From: Pikeienuella litoralis
GTDB taxonomy: Bacteria; Pseudomonadota; Alphaproteobacteria; Rhodobacterales; Rhodobacteraceae
NCBI RefSeq assembly: GCF_037646705.1
Contig: NZ_JBBHER010000004.1
Span: 372,001 to 436,000, forward strand
Reading direction: 5' to 3'
Length of the DNA: 64,000 nt
The position numbers were made by a program, and so were the translations under genes. Shown here piece by piece: positions 61,984 to 64,000 of this stretch (the first letter of the stretch is position 1; each line of letters opens with the position of its first letter). A model generated the notes under the pieces. It searched no databases, was not told the DNA's origin, and saw only the letters and a program-made list of their open reading frames with translations.

Positions 61984-64000
61984 ATGGCCAAGGACAGTGG
62001 TATCGGCGCGTCGAGCAAGCGGCGCGAGGACATCCGATTTCTGACCGGCGACGGCGCGTACACCGACGATCTCAATCTCGCCGGGCAGGCTTACGTCTAT
62101 TTCCTCCGCTCGACGGTCGCGCACGGGAAGCTGAACGGCGTGGACACCGCCGCCGCGGAGAAAATGCCCGGCGTTCTGAAGATCTTCACCGGCGCGGATT
62201 TCGTCGAGATCGGCGGCCTGCCCTGCGGCTGGCTGATCACCTCGCGCGACGGCGAGCCGATGAAGGAGCCGAAGCACCCTGTGCTCGCGCACGGCAAGGT
62301 CCGCCATGTCGGCGACCCGATCGCGGCCGTCGTCGCCACCTCGCTCGGCGCGGCGCGCGACGCGGCCGAGGCGATCGAGGTGGATATCGAGGATCTCCCG
62401 GCCGTCATCGACATGAGGGCCGCGCTCTCCGGGGCCGGCGCGCCCGTCCATGAGGAGGCGCCGGACAATCTCTGCTACGACTGGGGGTTCGTCGAGGAAA
62501 ACCGCGAGGCCGTCGATCAGGCGATCAAGAACGCGCATCACGTCACCACGCTCGAACTGGTGAACAACCGGCTGATCGCCAACCCGATGGAGCCGCGCGT
62601 CGCGATCGGCGACTTCAACGCCGGAACGGGCGAATCCACGCTCTACACCACCACCCAGAACCCGCATGTGACCCGGCTTCTGATGGGGGCCTTCGTGCTC
62701 GGCATTCCGGAGCACAAGCTCCGCGTCATCTCCAAGGACGTGGGCGGCGGGTTCGGCACCAAGATTCCGCATTACGCCGAAGAAGCGCTTTGCACCTATG
62801 CGGCGAAGGTGTTGAAAAGACCGGTGAAATGGACCGCGGATCGGTCCGAGGCCTTCGTCACCGACACCCATGGCCGAGATCACGTCAGCAAGGTCGAGCT
62901 GGCGCTGGACAAGGACGGGAATTTCCTCGCGCTCCGCGTCAACACGCTGGCCAATCTGGGCGCCTATCTCTCGACCTTCTCGACGTCGGTCCCGACCTGG
63001 CTCTACGGCGTGCTGCTCGCCGGCAACTACAAGACGCCGCTGGTCTACTGCAATGTGAAGGCGCTGTTCACCAACACGGTTCCGGTGGACGCCTATCGCG
63101 GCGCCGGGCGGCCGGAGGCCTCCTACGCGATCGAGCGGACGGTGGACAAGGCGGCGCGCGAGATGGGGATCGACCCGATCGAGCTTCGCCGCCGCAACTT
63201 CATCCCGAAGGACGCCTATCCCTACGATACGCCGGTCGCGCTCACCTATGATTCCGGCGATTACTTCGCGACGATGGACAAGCTCGAAGAGCTCTCGGAC
63301 CTGAAGGGCTTCCCGGCGCGCCGGGCCGAGAGCGCGGCGCGGGGCAAGCTGCGCGGCCTCGGGGTCTCCGCCTATATCGAGGCCTGCGGCATCGCCCCCT
63401 CGCATCTCGTCGGCCAGCTCGGCGCCCGCGCCGGGCTCTACGAGAGCGCCACGGTGCGCGTGAACGGCGCCGGCGGCATCGTGGTGATGACCGGCTCGCA
63501 CTCTCACGGCCAGGGGCACGAGACCACCTTTCCCCAGGTGATCTCGGAGATGTTCGGCGTGCCGGAGGACATGGTGAGCATCGTCCACGGCGACACCGGG
63601 CGCGGCCCGATGGGCATGGGCACCTACGGCTCGCGCTCGCTCGCGGTCGGCGGCTCCGCCATGGTCAAGGCGGCCGAGAAGATCATCGCCAAGGCCAAGA
63701 AGATCGCCGGCCACATGATGGAGGCGGCGGTCGAGGACGTCGAGTTCAAGGACGGCGTCTTCACCGTCTCCGGCACCGACAAGAAGCTCGATTTCGCGGC
63801 CGTGGCGCTGGCGGCCTATGTGCCGCACAACTACCCGCTGGAGGAGCTCGAGCCGGGGCTGGAGGAGACCGCGTTCTACGATCCCTCCAACTTCACCTAC
63901 CCCGCGGGCGCCTACTCCTGCGAGGTCGAGGTCGATCCGGAGACCGGGGTCGTCGAGATCTGCGCCTTCACCGCGGCGGACGATTTCGGCAATGTCGTCA
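61984..64000 (+). CDS. coxL: CoxL-type molybdopterin large subunit, form II (partial, cut by window end)
   Basis: The first 672 residues of an aldehyde-oxidase/CO dehydrogenase large subunit are present; about 100 are beyond the window. The active-site loop reads DAYRGAGRPE near 369-378, the form II signature, not the AYRCSFR loop of true form I CO dehydrogenase. DVGGGFGTK and HGQGHETTFPQV are cofactor motifs of the family. Form II enzymes often have unknown substrates. The order G-S-L with coxS directly upstream suggests a flavin subunit (coxM) follows outside the window. CO oxidation should not be assumed. Confidence 0.92.
   Translation, partial: MAKDSGIGASSKRREDIRFLTGDGAYTDDLNLAGQAYVYFLRSTVAHGKLNGVDTAAAEKMPGVLKIFTGADFVEIGGLPCGWLITSRDGEPMKEPKHPVLAHGKVRHVGDPIAAVVATSLGAARDAAEAIEVDIEDLPAVIDMRAALSGAGAPVHEEAPDNLCYDWGFVEENREAVDQAIKNAHHVTTLELVNNRLIANPMEPRVAIGDFNAGTGESTLYTTTQNPHVTRLLMGAFVLGIPEHKLRVISKDVGGGFGTKIPHYAEEALCTYAAKVLKRPVKWTADRSEAFVTDTHGRDHVSKVELALDKDGNFLALRVNTLANLGAYLSTFSTSVPTWLYGVLLAGNYKTPLVYCNVKALFTNTVPVDAYRGAGRPEASYAIERTVDKAAREMGIDPIELRRRNFIPKDAYPYDTPVALTYDSGDYFATMDKLEELSDLKGFPARRAESAARGKLRGLGVSAYIEACGIAPSHLVGQLGARAGLYESATVRVNGAGGIVVMTGSHSHGQGHETTFPQVISEMFGVPEDMVSIVHGDTGRGPMGMGTYGSRSLAVGGSAMVKAAEKIIAKAKKIAGHMMEAAVEDVEFKDGVFTVSGTDKKLDFAAVALAAYVPHNYPLEELEPGLEETAFYDPSNFTYPAGAYSCEVEVDPETGVVEICAFTAADDFGNVV

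Noticed and set aside
61984..64000. Assignment of the CoxL gene as a true CO dehydrogenase
   Set aside because: The active-site loop AYRGAGR is the form II signature, not the form I loop.

Overview
The window is GC-rich, gene-dense chromosomal DNA from a bacterium that most resembles a marine-type alphaproteobacterium, probably of the Rhodobacterales. This rests on several TRAP transporter genes, proteins with VPLPA-type C-terminal sorting tails, a form II CoxL operon, MaeB, a LuxO-like regulator, strong GC bias at third codon positions and frequent ATGA start/stop overlaps. No rRNA, tRNA, CRISPR array, insertion sequence or prophage was seen. The taxonomic placement is inference.

Layout. 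1-950: start of cfa (truncated by the window edge). 1117-4964 (minus): a four-gene valine-catabolism operon (acyl-CoA dehydrogenase, 3-hydroxyisobutyryl-CoA hydrolase, 3-hydroxyisobutyrate dehydrogenase, enoyl-CoA hydratase), with mmsA nearby at 6515-8011. 5582-6442: a VPLPA-tailed secreted protein. 8110-8568: Nudix hydrolase. 8691-11639: dctPQM TRAP transporter. 12064-31915: the unusual part of the window, described below. 31942-34824 (minus): cytochrome b561, a RibD-like reductase and OpgC. 35096-36798: YeeE/YedE sulfur transporter and DUF302 protein. 36832-41960: CoA transferase, guanine deaminase, EamA permease, upp and a DeoC-like protein that lacks its Schiff-base lysine. 42095-44307 (minus): sigma-54 response regulator and REC-HPt protein. 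44477-55382: prpE, maeB, methylmalonyl-CoA mutase and pccA with small genes between them. 55632-58977: a second large VPLPA-tailed protein, small envelope genes and a frameshifted cupin. 59102-60634: pccB. 60883-64000: coxG, coxS and coxL (cut by the window end).

Metabolic logic. Valine is degraded to propionyl-CoA by the first operon plus MmsA. Free propionate enters through PrpE. PccAB and methylmalonyl-CoA mutase convert propionyl-CoA to succinyl-CoA, and MaeB can return C4 acids to pyruvate. The epimerase, the mutase chaperone and the branched-chain keto acid dehydrogenase are not in the window.

The 12-32 kb region encodes what looks like an undescribed, cyclic-nucleotide- and FHA-linked electron-transfer pathway running from cytoplasm to outer membrane. 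Its parts are: a metallo-beta-lactamase-fold hydrolase; an ABC-exporter-like protein whose ATPase motifs are all degenerate; a free cNMP-binding protein; a fusion of FAD/NAD(P)H oxidoreductase, two cNMP domains and a four-cluster ferredoxin; a membrane protein with two His-X13-His helices expected to carry two b hemes; an FHA-transmembrane-decaheme fusion; a small secreted protein; a lipoprotein with two HbpS/GlcG-like domains; a predicted outer-membrane beta-barrel; and a 1292-residue decaheme cytochrome with a C-terminal LVIVD-type propeller. The architecture parallels porin-cytochrome conduits such as MtrCAB, but I see no basis for claiming homology. Domain content and order are read from the sequence; the pathway itself is inference.
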